A stretch of DNA of 5,114 nucleotides, from positions 1-5,114 of the forward strand of contig CAAGLU010000275.1 of the NCBI GenBank assembly GCA_900770865.1, given 5' to 3'. The position numbers were made by a program, and so were the translations under genes. This DNA is from an uncultured Atopobiaceae bacterium. GTDB lineage: Bacteria; Actinomycetota; Coriobacteriia; Coriobacteriales; Atopobiaceae. Below, piece by piece: positions 1 to 5,114 of the stretch. Each line of letters opens with the position of its first letter. The first letter of the stretch is position 1. Below the pieces are notes generated by a model that saw only the letters and a list, made by a program, of their open reading frames with translations, was not told where the DNA came from and ran no database searches.

Positions 1-20
1 AGTGGATGCAAATCAAGCTT

Positions 21-34
21 TTAGGATAATCTAA
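21..34 (+). promoter_or_regulatory. Possible promoter -10 and overlapping palindromic operator upstream of mntP
   Basis: The 14-base stretch TTAGGATAATCTAA is an imperfect inverted repeat, with TTAG at one end and CTAA at the other. It contains GATAAT (25-30), one base from the consensus -10 hexamer. The outer TTAG/CTAA pattern resembles operators of DtxR-type metal regulators, the group that includes MntR, which would fit the manganese exporter downstream. No convincing -35 is present 17 bases upstream (GTGGAT at 2-7). If it is a promoter, transcription would start near 37 and give a leader of about 95 bases. The assignment is an inference from short motifs. Confidence 0.27.
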
Positions 35-120
35 CTTGTGCGTTTTGGGGAGCGGCACAGCTATTACCTTACGTTGCGATTGCTTGGGTAACATTAAGAG
101 CTTGATTGTCGCCTGCCTTC

Positions 121-134
121 AGGGAGTCAGATTG
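121..134 (+). promoter_or_regulatory. Ribosome binding site that selects a TTG start for mntP
   Basis: AGGGAG (121-126) lies five bases before TTG at 132-134. The frame is open upstream to another TTG at 36, but the residues encoded by 36-131 do not resemble an MntP N-terminus and that TTG lacks a good purine-rich site. Starting at 132 gives 188 residues, the length of E. coli MntP, and puts the first conserved Asp at residue 16, as in E. coli. The CAGG at 120-123 can also pair with CCTG at 112-115 as a small 4-bp hairpin that would partly cover the site. Confidence 0.7.
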
Positions 135-698
135 AGCCTGCTTGAGATTGTCGTACTCGGCCTCGCCCTTTCCGCGGACGCCTTCTCGGTCACCATCTCG
201 AACACCTTTGCCTACAGGGACGAGCGCATCTCCAGGCTCGCGCTCATGCCGGTCTTCTTTGGTGTCTTCCAGGCGCTCATGCCGGTTGCGGGTTATTACC
301 TGGGTGGCGTCGCAGCGGACTTCATCGAGAGCTACGCGGGCATAGTAACCCTGGTCATTCTGGGCATCATCGGCGGCAACATGGTGCGCGAGGGCGTCTC
401 GTCCATTCGCGCGTGCCGCAACTGCGAGCCCGCGCCCGCGAAGGGGAGGCTTACCCTCTGGACCCTCTTCGTCCAGGCCATCGCCACTGCTATCGACGCC
501 TTTGCGGTCGGCGTTTCGCTGCGCGCACAGGCCGTTGACCTGGTCTTCTCGGTGTGCACCATCGGCATTACCACCGCCATCTGCTGCGTCATCGCGCTGG
601 CGCTTGGGCGCAAGCTCGGAACGCTTCTTGGCGACCGTGCCGAGATTCTTGGCGGCTGCGTGCTTCTCGGTATTGGCATCAAGGCGCTGCTGGCGTAA
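132..698 (+). CDS. mntP: Manganese efflux pump MntP
   Basis: This is an inner-membrane Mn2+ exporter that protects the cell against manganese excess. The 188-residue product has six predicted membrane segments (about 3-23, 35-58, 67-89, 107-130, 136-158, 168-187) arranged as two related halves. Family hallmarks are visible: DAFSV with Asp16 in the first helix, a GGNMVREG motif (81-88) in the third, ATAIDAFAVGVS with Asp122 in the fourth, and the ending AEILGGCVLLGIGIKAL. The two membrane Asp residues correspond to those of E. coli MntP (16 and 118). The loop between the halves carries a CxxC pair (Cys95, Cys98) that I do not recall in the E. coli protein. The start is TTG at 132, chosen from the Shine-Dalgarno match and family length. 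It appears to be a single-gene unit, since 232 bases and a probable promoter separate it from the next gene. Regulation by a metal sensor is plausible but not shown. Confidence 0.93.
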   Translation: MSLLEIVVLGLALSADAFSVTISNTFAYRDERISRLALMPVFFGVFQALMPVAGYYLGGVAADFIESYAGIVTLVILGIIGGNMVREGVSSIRACRNCEPAPAKGRLTLWTLFVQAIATAIDAFAVGVSLRAQAVDLVFSVCTIGITTAICCVIALALGRKLGTLLGDRAEILGGCVLLGIGIKALLA

Positions 699-728
699 GC
701 CCGGCGCCGCTTCCCCATGCGAGAACAA

Positions 729-763
729 CCAAGCGCCGCTCATGGCCCCAGTATGCCGCTTGG
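729..763 (+). terminator. Weak hairpin after mntP, possible terminator
   Basis: CCAAGCG (729-735) can pair with CGCTTGG (757-763) across a 21-base loop. A competing 5-bp stem, CCCCA (746-750) with TGGGG (761-765), uses part of the same sequence. No run of T follows, so this is not a canonical intrinsic terminator. It is recorded because it is the only candidate I see for ending the mntP transcript before the next promoter. Confidence 0.22.
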
Positions 764-791
764 GGGGACACTCTCCCTCGGTTGTCGAATT

Positions 792-820
792 TTGTAAGAA
801 AAGTTAACGAGAAGTGTAAA
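792..820 (+). promoter_or_regulatory. Candidate sigma-70-type promoter of the ABC operon
   Basis: TTGTAA (792-797) and TGTAAA (815-820) each match four of six consensus positions for -35 and -10, and they are exactly 17 bases apart. They sit in a locally AT-rich patch (about 788-847) between GC-rich sequences, as expected of a promoter. Transcription would begin near 827 and leave a leader of about 105 bases. A competing -10 is GATAAA at 825-830, but its upstream hexamer is poor. Confidence 0.4.
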
Positions 821-834
821 GCTTGATAAAAGAA

Positions 835-916
835 CCAAGGCTATTTTGCCTTGGGGGCATAGGGAGAGCCGCGGCATGCCACGGCGCAACGTAGCGGGCC
901 TCAGGAAGGCCCGTTG
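835..916 (+). promoter_or_regulatory. Structured 5' leader with three consecutive hairpins
   Basis: Three stems follow one another between the candidate promoter and the first gene of the operon. The first is a perfect 7-bp stem, CCAAGGC (835-841) with GCCTTGG (848-854), closed by a 6-base loop. The second pairs GCCG (868-871) with CGGC (882-885) and continues, after one mismatch, as GG/CC around a CATG loop. The third pairs 892-901 with 907-916, ten pairs including two G-U, around a 5-base loop; its core is CGGGCCT/AGGCCCG. It ends five bases before the GGGG (921-924) that probably serves as ribosome binding site. None is followed by a T run. I do not recognise a known riboswitch class; TPP-type conserved segments are absent. 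A regulatory role is inferred only from layout. Confidence 0.42.
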
Positions 917-930
917 GATTGGGGTGTCCC

Positions 931-2088
931 ATGAAGAACGTATCTCGTAGGGAGTTTCTTGGCACGACTGCTGTCGCAGCAGCAGGCCTTGGTCTTGCCG
1001 CGTGCGGTGGATCAGACACGTCGGGCTCCAGCTCCAGCGGCACCGACACCAGCTCGAGCTCCGGCTCGGACGACCTGTCCCGCATCGCGAGCGACGACGT
1101 GATCGAGGCCGCCAAGAAGGACGGCGAGCTTGTGGTCTACGGCTCCTGCGAGGAGCAGCACGTGGCCGCCTGCGCCCAGCACTTCCAGGAGCTCTTTGGC
1201 ATCGAGACCTCCTATCAGCGCCTTTCCACGGGCGAGGTCGAGTCAAAGGTGGAAGAGGAGAACGGCAACCCCTCCGCCGACGTCTGGTTTGGCGGCACCA
1301 CCGATCCTTATAACGTGGCCGTGACCAAGGGCATCCTCGAGCCCTATGAGGCAAAGAACGCCTCGCATCTCATCTCCGACAAGTTCCGTGACGCCGACGG
1401 AAACTGGTACGGCATCTACAAGGGCATCCTTGGCTTCTTCTACAACAAAGACGAGCTTGAGCGCAAGGGCCTCGACGCCCCGCAGGACTGGCCGGATCTT
1501 CTCGACGAGAAGTACAAGGACCTCATCTGGATGTCCAACTACAACACGGCCGGCACGGCAAAGCTCATCCTCAACACGGTCATCCAGAAGTACGGTCATG
1601 ACGACGGCATCAAGTACCTTGTTAATCTGGACAAGAACGTGCAGGTCTACACCAAGAGTGGCTCTGGCCCGTCCAAGAACGTGGGCACCGGCGAGTGCAC
1701 CATTGGCATCGGCTTCCTGCATGACGCCATCTACCAGATTGTTGACAACGGCTACGAGAACATCGGCCTTGTGATTCCGTCCTCCGGCGCCTCGTACGAG
1801 GTTGGCGCTACTGCCATCTTCAAGGGCTGCAAGCACGAGAACGCCGCCAAGCTCTGGATTGAGTACGCCCTCTCGCCGCAGTGCGTCGAGCGTGCCCAGG
1901 AGGTTGGCGCCTACCAGTTCCTGGTTATCGACGATGCCAAGCAGCCGGCGGTTGTCGAGGAGTACGGCCTCGATCCCAACAACGTCATGGACTACGACTT
2001 CGAGGACGCCAAGGAGAACACCGAGCAGTACGTCTCTGACATCATGAACGCCCTCGGTGGCGGCGACGACCGCTTCCAGACCGAGTAG
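931..2088 (+). CDS. ABC transporter substrate-binding lipoprotein, FbpA/AfuA-like family, Tat-type signal
   Basis: This is the solute-capturing lipoprotein of the importer, acting on the outer face of the cytoplasmic membrane. The 385-residue product begins with SRREFLG (5-11), a twin-arginine (Tat) motif. A short hydrophobic stretch and the lipobox LAAC follow, with Cys25 as the predicted lipidated residue. Residues 28-48 are a Ser/Gly/Thr/Asp-rich tether. The binding domain runs from about 57 to 375. Family segments include ELVVYGSCEEQ (66-76), SADVWFGGTTDPY (115-127), GILGFFYNKDEL (165-176), GSGPSKNVGTGE (244-255) and GFLHDA (261-266). The GFLHDA segment has His264-Asp265 where ferric-binding FbpA proteins carry metal-binding tyrosines. 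From memory, AfuA sugar-phosphate receptors use a His-Asp pair plus a downstream Glu, and Glu290 could be that residue. Five further cysteines occur at 73, 81, 256, 300 and 318. ATG at 931 is preferred over an in-frame TTG at 919 because it places the Tat motif at residue 5 and follows GGGG by a suitable distance. The substrate is not proven; iron or a phosphonate remain alternatives. Confidence 0.88.
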   Translation: MKNVSRREFLGTTAVAAAGLGLAACGGSDTSGSSSSGTDTSSSSGSDDLSRIASDDVIEAAKKDGELVVYGSCEEQHVAACAQHFQELFGIETSYQRLSTGEVESKVEEENGNPSADVWFGGTTDPYNVAVTKGILEPYEAKNASHLISDKFRDADGNWYGIYKGILGFFYNKDELERKGLDAPQDWPDLLDEKYKDLIWMSNYNTAGTAKLILNTVIQKYGHDDGIKYLVNLDKNVQVYTKSGSGPSKNVGTGECTIGIGFLHDAIYQIVDNGYENIGLVIPSSGASYEVGATAIFKGCKHENAAKLWIEYALSPQCVERAQEVGAYQFLVIDDAKQPAVVEEYGLDPNNVMDYDFEDAKENTEQYVSDIMNALGGGDDRFQTE

Positions 2089-2097
2089 CACCCTGCC

Positions 2098-2132
2098 TTC
2101 CGCCCCGGGGCGTCGCATGCCTCGGGGCGGAG
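2098..2132 (+). promoter_or_regulatory. Strong 16-bp intercistronic hairpin between binding-protein and permease genes
   Basis: Positions 2098-2113 pair without interruption with 2117-2132, leaving a CGC loop (2114-2116). The stem has 16 pairs, of which three are G-U and most of the rest G-C; the core is CCGCCCCG with CGGGGCGG. It starts 10 bases after the stop codon of the binding-protein gene and ends 13 bases before the permease ribosome binding site. No T run follows, so complete termination is unlikely. In other binding-protein operons, such as malE-malF, a stem at this place protects the upstream message from 3' decay and lowers downstream expression. The same role is inferred here. Confidence 0.7.
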
Positions 2133-2157
2133 TGCGTCAAGCGAGAGGAGAGATGCC

Positions 2158-3879
2158 ATGGCACGAGGTCAGAGTGCTCGGCTGGACCAGAAGAAGCTGC
2201 TGGCGGATCCAATACTTGTCACCACGATCATCGTCCTGATCGTGTTCTTGACCCTGTTCATCCTGTATCCGCTGGCAATCCTGCTCGTCGATGCCGTGGT
2301 GGGGGAGAGCGGCCCCACGCTTTCCGTGTTCCAGCGCGTGCTGGCCATGCCGTCTTTCGAGACGGCCATCAGCAACACGTTGATCCTGGGGCTCTTCGTA
2401 GGCATAGTGGCCACACTCATCGGCCTGCTCTTTGCCTACGTCGAGGTGTACGTCAACCTCAAGTCGCGCTTCATGAGCGGGCTCTTCAAGCTCGTCTCCA
2501 TGCTCCCCGTAGTCTCTCCGCCGTTTGTGCTGTCGCTTTCGGTAATCCTGCTCTTTGGCAAGGCGGGCCTCATCACCCGCACGCTTCTGGGAATCTATGA
2601 CAACAACGTCTACGGCTTCTGGGGCATTGCCCTCGTGCAGACGCTCACGTTCTTCCCCGTGTGCTACATGATGTTCAGGGGACTGCTGAGAAACATCGAC
2701 CCTTCCCTTGAGGAAGCTGCGCGCGACATGGGCGCCTCTCGCTGGAAGGTCTTCACTAGCGTCACACTGCCGCTCATCCTGCCGGGCATGGGCAACGCGT
2801 TTCTCGTCTCCTTCATGGAGTCCATCGCGGATTTCGCGAACCCCATGATCATCGGTGGCTCCTATGACACGCTCGCCACGTCCATCTACCTGCAGATCAC
2901 GGGCGCCTATGACAAACAGGGCGCCTCGGCCATGTCGTGCGTGCTTCTCGGCATCACCCTGGTCATGTTCATCGTCCAGAAGTACGTGCTCGAGCGCAAG
3001 AGCACGGCCACCCTCACGGGCAAGGCCGCGCGAGGGCGCATGCTCATCGCCGACAACTCCGTGCGCATCCCGCTTTCCGTCCTGTGCGGTGCCGTCGCCA
3101 TCTTTGTTGTGGCGCTCTACGTGTGCGTGCCGTTTGGCGCACTGTTCAAGACGTGGGGTTATGACTACTCGCTCACGCCCAAGTGGTTCATCCAGGTCTT
3201 CACCCTGCACCACGGCCTCGAGGCCTTTGCCGACTCGTTTGGTCTGTCGCTCATAGCGGCACCGCTCACGGCTCTGCTCTCGATGGTCATCGCGTACCTC
3301 GTGGTGAAGCGCCGCTTCCATGGCCGCGGCTTCATCGAGTTTGTCTCCATGCTCGCCATGGCCGTCCCCGGCACCGTCCTGGGCGTCGGCTTCATCCGCG
3401 GCTTCTCGAGCGGTGTCTTCCACACAGGCTTCATGCAGGGGCTCTATGGCACGGCCGCGATTCTCGTCATCGTGTTCATCGTGAGGTCGCTGCCCACCGG
3501 CACCCGCTCGGGCATCTCGGCGCTGCGTCAGATCGACAAGTCCATCGAGGAGTCGGCCTACGACATGGGCGCCAACAGCTTCCAGGTCTTCATGACCGTG
3601 ACGCTGCCGCTCATCAAGGACTCGTTCCTCTCGGGTCTTGTCACCGCGTTCGTGCGCTCCATCACGGCAATCTCGGCGGTCATCCTGCTGGTCACGCCGC
3701 AGACCCTCATGATCACGGTGCAGATTAACGAGTACGCCGAGAAGGGCGCCTACGGCATTGCCTGCGCCTTTGCCACCATCCTCATCATCATTACGTACGC
3801 GGCCGTCGTGCTCATGAACGTCTTCATCAAGCACTTTGGCACCAGCGCAAAGATTAACGCCCAGAGCGAGGGGGAGTAA
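2158..3879 (+). CDS. ABC transporter permease, two fused membrane domains (FbpB/AfuB-like)
   Basis: This integral membrane protein forms the translocation channel of the importer. The 573-residue product contains two homologous permease halves. The N-half covers about 1-280 (first helices near 19-44 and 74-96) and the C-half about 301-565, joined by a basic linker (about 279-300). Each half carries a cytoplasmic EAA coupling loop that docks on the ATPase: LEEAARDMGAS from residue 184 and IEESAYDMGAN from residue 463, both followed by a VTLPLI element. Around twelve membrane segments are expected. One polypeptide with both halves is typical of the FbpB/AfuB group and explains why the operon has a single permease gene. 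ATG at 2158 follows AGGAG (2146-2150) with seven bases between. The gene lies downstream of the strong intercistronic hairpin, and its stop is three bases before the ATPase start. The sequence does not identify the substrate. Confidence 0.93.
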   Translation: MARGQSARLDQKKLLADPILVTTIIVLIVFLTLFILYPLAILLVDAVVGESGPTLSVFQRVLAMPSFETAISNTLILGLFVGIVATLIGLLFAYVEVYVNLKSRFMSGLFKLVSMLPVVSPPFVLSLSVILLFGKAGLITRTLLGIYDNNVYGFWGIALVQTLTFFPVCYMMFRGLLRNIDPSLEEAARDMGASRWKVFTSVTLPLILPGMGNAFLVSFMESIADFANPMIIGGSYDTLATSIYLQITGAYDKQGASAMSCVLLGITLVMFIVQKYVLERKSTATLTGKAARGRMLIADNSVRIPLSVLCGAVAIFVVALYVCVPFGALFKTWGYDYSLTPKWFIQVFTLHHGLEAFADSFGLSLIAAPLTALLSMVIAYLVVKRRFHGRGFIEFVSMLAMAVPGTVLGVGFIRGFSSGVFHTGFMQGLYGTAAILVIVFIVRSLPTGTRSGISALRQIDKSIEESAYDMGANSFQVFMTVTLPLIKDSFLSGLVTAFVRSITAISAVILLVTPQTLMITVQINEYAEKGAYGIACAFATILIIITYAAVVLMNVFIKHFGTSAKINAQSEGE

Positions 3880-3882
3880 CCC

Positions 3883-4959
3883 ATGGCCAAGGAGAAGAAG
3901 GGTGTGCGCCTTGAGCACATCTCCAAGATCTACGAGGATCCCAAGACCAAGAAGGACTTCTATGCAGTCCACGACGCCAACCTGGAGATAGCGCCGGGCG
4001 AGTTCGTGACGTTGCTTGGCCCCTCCGGCTGCGGTAAGACGACCATCCTGCGCATGATTGCCGGCTTCGAAAGCCCGGACGAGGGGCAGATCTACCTGGG
4101 CGGCGAGCCCATCAACGACCTCACGCCCAACAAGCGCGACACGGCCATGGTCTTCCAGAGCTATGCCCTGCTCCCGCACTACAACATCTTTGATAACGTG
4201 GCGTACGGCCTCAAGATCCGCAAGCTCCCCGCCGACGAGATTCGCGACAAGGTCACGCGCATCCTGGGCATGGTTGGCCTGGAGGGCATGGAGGACCGTA
4301 TGACCAACCAGCTCTCGGGTGGCCAGCAGCAGCGTGTTGCCCTGGCGCGTGCCCTGGTCATCGAGCCCTCGGTCCTGCTCTTCGACGAGCCCCTCTCCAA
4401 CCTGGACGCCAAGCTGCGCGTGGAAATGCGCACCGAGGTGCGTCGCATCCAGCAGGAGGCGGGCATCACCGCAGTCTACGTGACGCACGACCAGTCCGAG
4501 GCCATGGCAATCGCCGACAGGATCATCGTCATGAAGCGTGGTGTCATCGACCAAGTGGGCGATCCGCATACCGTCTACTACCGCCCCGTGGACGAGTTTG
4601 TGGCCGACTTCATTGGCGAGTCCAACTTCCTGCGTGGCAAGCTTGCCGAGAAGGACGGAGACTCCGGCATCGTGGCCGTCGAGGGACACAACGTCGAGGT
4701 GGATGGCGTTCGCGGCCACAGCGTGGGTGACGACGTGACGTTGGTGCTCCGTCCCGAGGCGGCAACCCTGGCTGACGAGGGCGTGCTGCGCTGCAAGGTC
4801 AAGCTCTCGCGCTTTATGGGCAGCTACCAGAACTACCAGGTCATGGTTGGTGACACCCTCGTCAAGATCCAGGACTTCAACCCCAAGACCCACAAGATCT
4901 ACGAGGTGGGCGACGATGCCTTTGTGAGCTTCACAAAAGGCGACGTTCACGCGCTGTGA
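3883..4959 (+). CDS. ABC transporter ATP-binding protein (FbpC/PotA-like, with TOBE-type C-terminus)
   Basis: This cytoplasmic ATPase powers the importer and is expected to act as a homodimer under the fused permease. The 358-residue product has all motifs intact: Walker A GPSGCGKTT (46-54), Q-loop Gln92 in VFQSYALLPH, signature LSGGQ (144-148), Walker B VLLFDE (164-169), D-loop NLD (173-175) and switch His202 in VTHDQSEA. The catalytic domain ends near 240. The remaining approximately 115 residues, including LRPEA and a FMGSYQNYQV segment, look like the TOBE-type domain of the PotA/FbpC/UgpC group. This domain usually has a structural or regulatory role and can be a site for control of uptake. 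ATG at 3883 follows GGGGAG (3871-3876), which lies inside the last codons of the permease gene, so translational coupling is likely. The stop codon is part of the palindrome at 4957-4985. Confidence 0.94.
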   Translation: MAKEKKGVRLEHISKIYEDPKTKKDFYAVHDANLEIAPGEFVTLLGPSGCGKTTILRMIAGFESPDEGQIYLGGEPINDLTPNKRDTAMVFQSYALLPHYNIFDNVAYGLKIRKLPADEIRDKVTRILGMVGLEGMEDRMTNQLSGGQQQRVALARALVIEPSVLLFDEPLSNLDAKLRVEMRTEVRRIQQEAGITAVYVTHDQSEAMAIADRIIVMKRGVIDQVGDPHTVYYRPVDEFVADFIGESNFLRGKLAEKDGDSGIVAVEGHNVEVDGVRGHSVGDDVTLVLRPEAATLADEGVLRCKVKLSRFMGSYQNYQVMVGDTLVKIQDFNPKTHKIYEVGDDAFVSFTKGDVHAL

Positions 4960-4985
4960 GACAAAGGGACTGTCCCTTTGTCTCA
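4957..4985. repeat. Perfect 29-base palindrome beginning on the ATPase stop codon
   Basis: TGAGACAAAGGGAC (4957-4970) is the exact reverse complement of the sequence at 4972-4985, with a single central T at 4971. As RNA it forms a 13-bp stem with a CTG loop. The first three bases are the TGA stop of the ATPase gene. Only TT follows, so it is not itself a standard terminator, and a complete terminator begins three bases later. Its sequence style (AAAGGGACxGTCCCTTT) resembles dispersed REP-like palindromes that I have seen in Coriobacteriia and some Firmicutes. That it is a genome-wide repeat is an inference, because only one copy is present here. Confidence 0.75.
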
Positions 4986-4988
4986 TTG

Positions 4989-5031
4989 GCGGGTGCTCAC
5001 TGCGCTATCGCGTGGGGGCACCCGCTTTTTT
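4989..5031 (+). terminator. Intrinsic terminator of the ABC operon
   Basis: GCGGGTGC (4989-4996) pairs perfectly with GCACCCGC (5018-5025). The interior folds further: CAC (4998-5000) with GTG (5012-5014) and GCG (5002-5004) with CGC (5009-5011), around a CTAT loop. Six T residues (5026-5031) follow directly. A strong GC stem plus a T run is the classical rho-independent form, and it fits the end of the three-gene operon. Confidence 0.93.
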
Positions 5032-5089
5032 GTATTGGCTGGGGCTTCCGTTGGGGATGAGCAAAGTGTGTTAGCTTGTCCGCACGTCT

Positions 5090-5114
5090 GGAGGGATTAC
5101 ATGGAGCAGAAGAT
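5090..5114 (+). CDS. Start of a downstream gene, cut by the window end
   Basis: GGAGGG (5090-5095) is a strong ribosome binding site five bases before ATG at 5101. Only the codons Met-Glu-Gln-Lys and part of a fifth are present, so the product cannot be named; the coding part itself begins at 5101. The gene lies 69 bases beyond the operon terminator and should have its own promoter in 5032-5089. The best candidate is an extended -10 TGtTAGCTT (5069-5077), which is weak, with no good -35. Confidence 0.6.

Noticed and set aside
36..131. N-terminal extension of MntP from TTG at 36
   Set aside because: The 32 extra residues do not resemble the family, the upstream TTG lacks a good ribosome binding site, and the shorter form matches the usual 188-residue length.
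37..131. yybP-ykoY manganese riboswitch upstream of mntP
   Set aside because: Only a GGGGAG resembles the conserved core. I cannot identify the second conserved loop or the usual paired elements, so it is not annotated as a feature.
771..868. Eight-base complementarity CTCTCCCT (771-778) with AGGGAGAG (861-868) flanking the candidate promoter
   Set aside because: The arms are 82 bases apart, and the first lies upstream of the predicted transcription start, so they would not pair in the operon RNA. Chance is the simpler explanation.
919..930. Alternative TTG start for the binding protein, four codons upstream
   Set aside because: ATG at 931 has a suitably spaced GGGG and gives a normal Tat signal; the TTG would overlap that site.
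1243..2118. Minus-strand open frame of 291 codons opposite the binding-protein gene
   Set aside because: It is a low-complexity Leu/Val/Gly/Asp product opposite a well-supported gene, and is explained by codon bias.
2731..3640. Similar nucleotide stretches around 2728-2780 and 3565-3616 inside the permease gene
   Set aside because: These encode the EAA loops of the two homologous permease halves and reflect ancient domain duplication, not a DNA repeat.
2137..4986. A 949-codon open frame on the minus strand opposite the permease and ATPase genes
   Set aside because: Its product is rich in His, Asp, Glu, Arg and Gly with no recognisable domain, as expected of the complement of GC-rich coding sequence. 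The plus strand encodes two unmistakable, motif-complete proteins over the same region.
1..5114. CRISPR arrays, tRNA or rRNA genes, insertion sequences, phage or toxin-antitoxin genes
   Set aside because: I looked for them and saw no direct-repeat arrays, tRNA-like cloverleafs, transposase motifs or terminal inverted repeats with target duplications.

Overview
The window comes from a GC-rich bacterium. Strong G/C preference at third codon positions, a Tat-type lipoprotein signal, and a GAGACAAAGGGAC-type palindrome of a style I associate with Coriobacteriia (Olsenella, Atopobium, Collinsella and relatives) suggest an anaerobic actinobacterium of that class. This assignment is inferred from style and not from any marker gene. 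All genes are on the plus strand.

Layout. Positions 1-131 are an upstream region with a possible promoter overlapped by an imperfect palindrome. Positions 132-698 encode a manganese efflux pump of the MntP family, starting at TTG. Positions 699-930 are a spacer holding a weak hairpin, a plausible promoter and a leader with three consecutive hairpins. Positions 931-4959 form a three-gene ABC import operon: a Tat/lipoprotein substrate-binding protein (931-2088), a fused two-domain permease (2158-3879) and an ATPase with a TOBE-type C-terminus (3883-4959). The first two genes are separated by a strong 16-bp hairpin; the last two are only 3 bases apart. The operon ends in a perfect palindrome that includes the ATPase stop codon, followed at once by a textbook intrinsic terminator (4989-5031). 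A new gene with a good ribosome binding site starts at 5101 and leaves the window after four full codons.

How the genes work together. The lipoprotein captures a solute outside the membrane, the permease forms the whole channel as one polypeptide, and two copies of the ATPase power uptake. The set has the architecture of the FbpABC/AfuABC (ferric/sugar-phosphate/phosphonate) group. The binding protein has a His-Asp pair where ferric-binding relatives carry tyrosines, so I favour a phosphorylated organic solute, such as a sugar phosphate of the AfuA type, over iron. MntP is a separate unit that exports Mn2+ when it is in excess.

No exotic new system is visible. The least explained parts are the non-coding elements: the hairpin-rich leader of the ABC operon, the long stem between the binding protein and permease genes, and the palindrome on the last stop codon.
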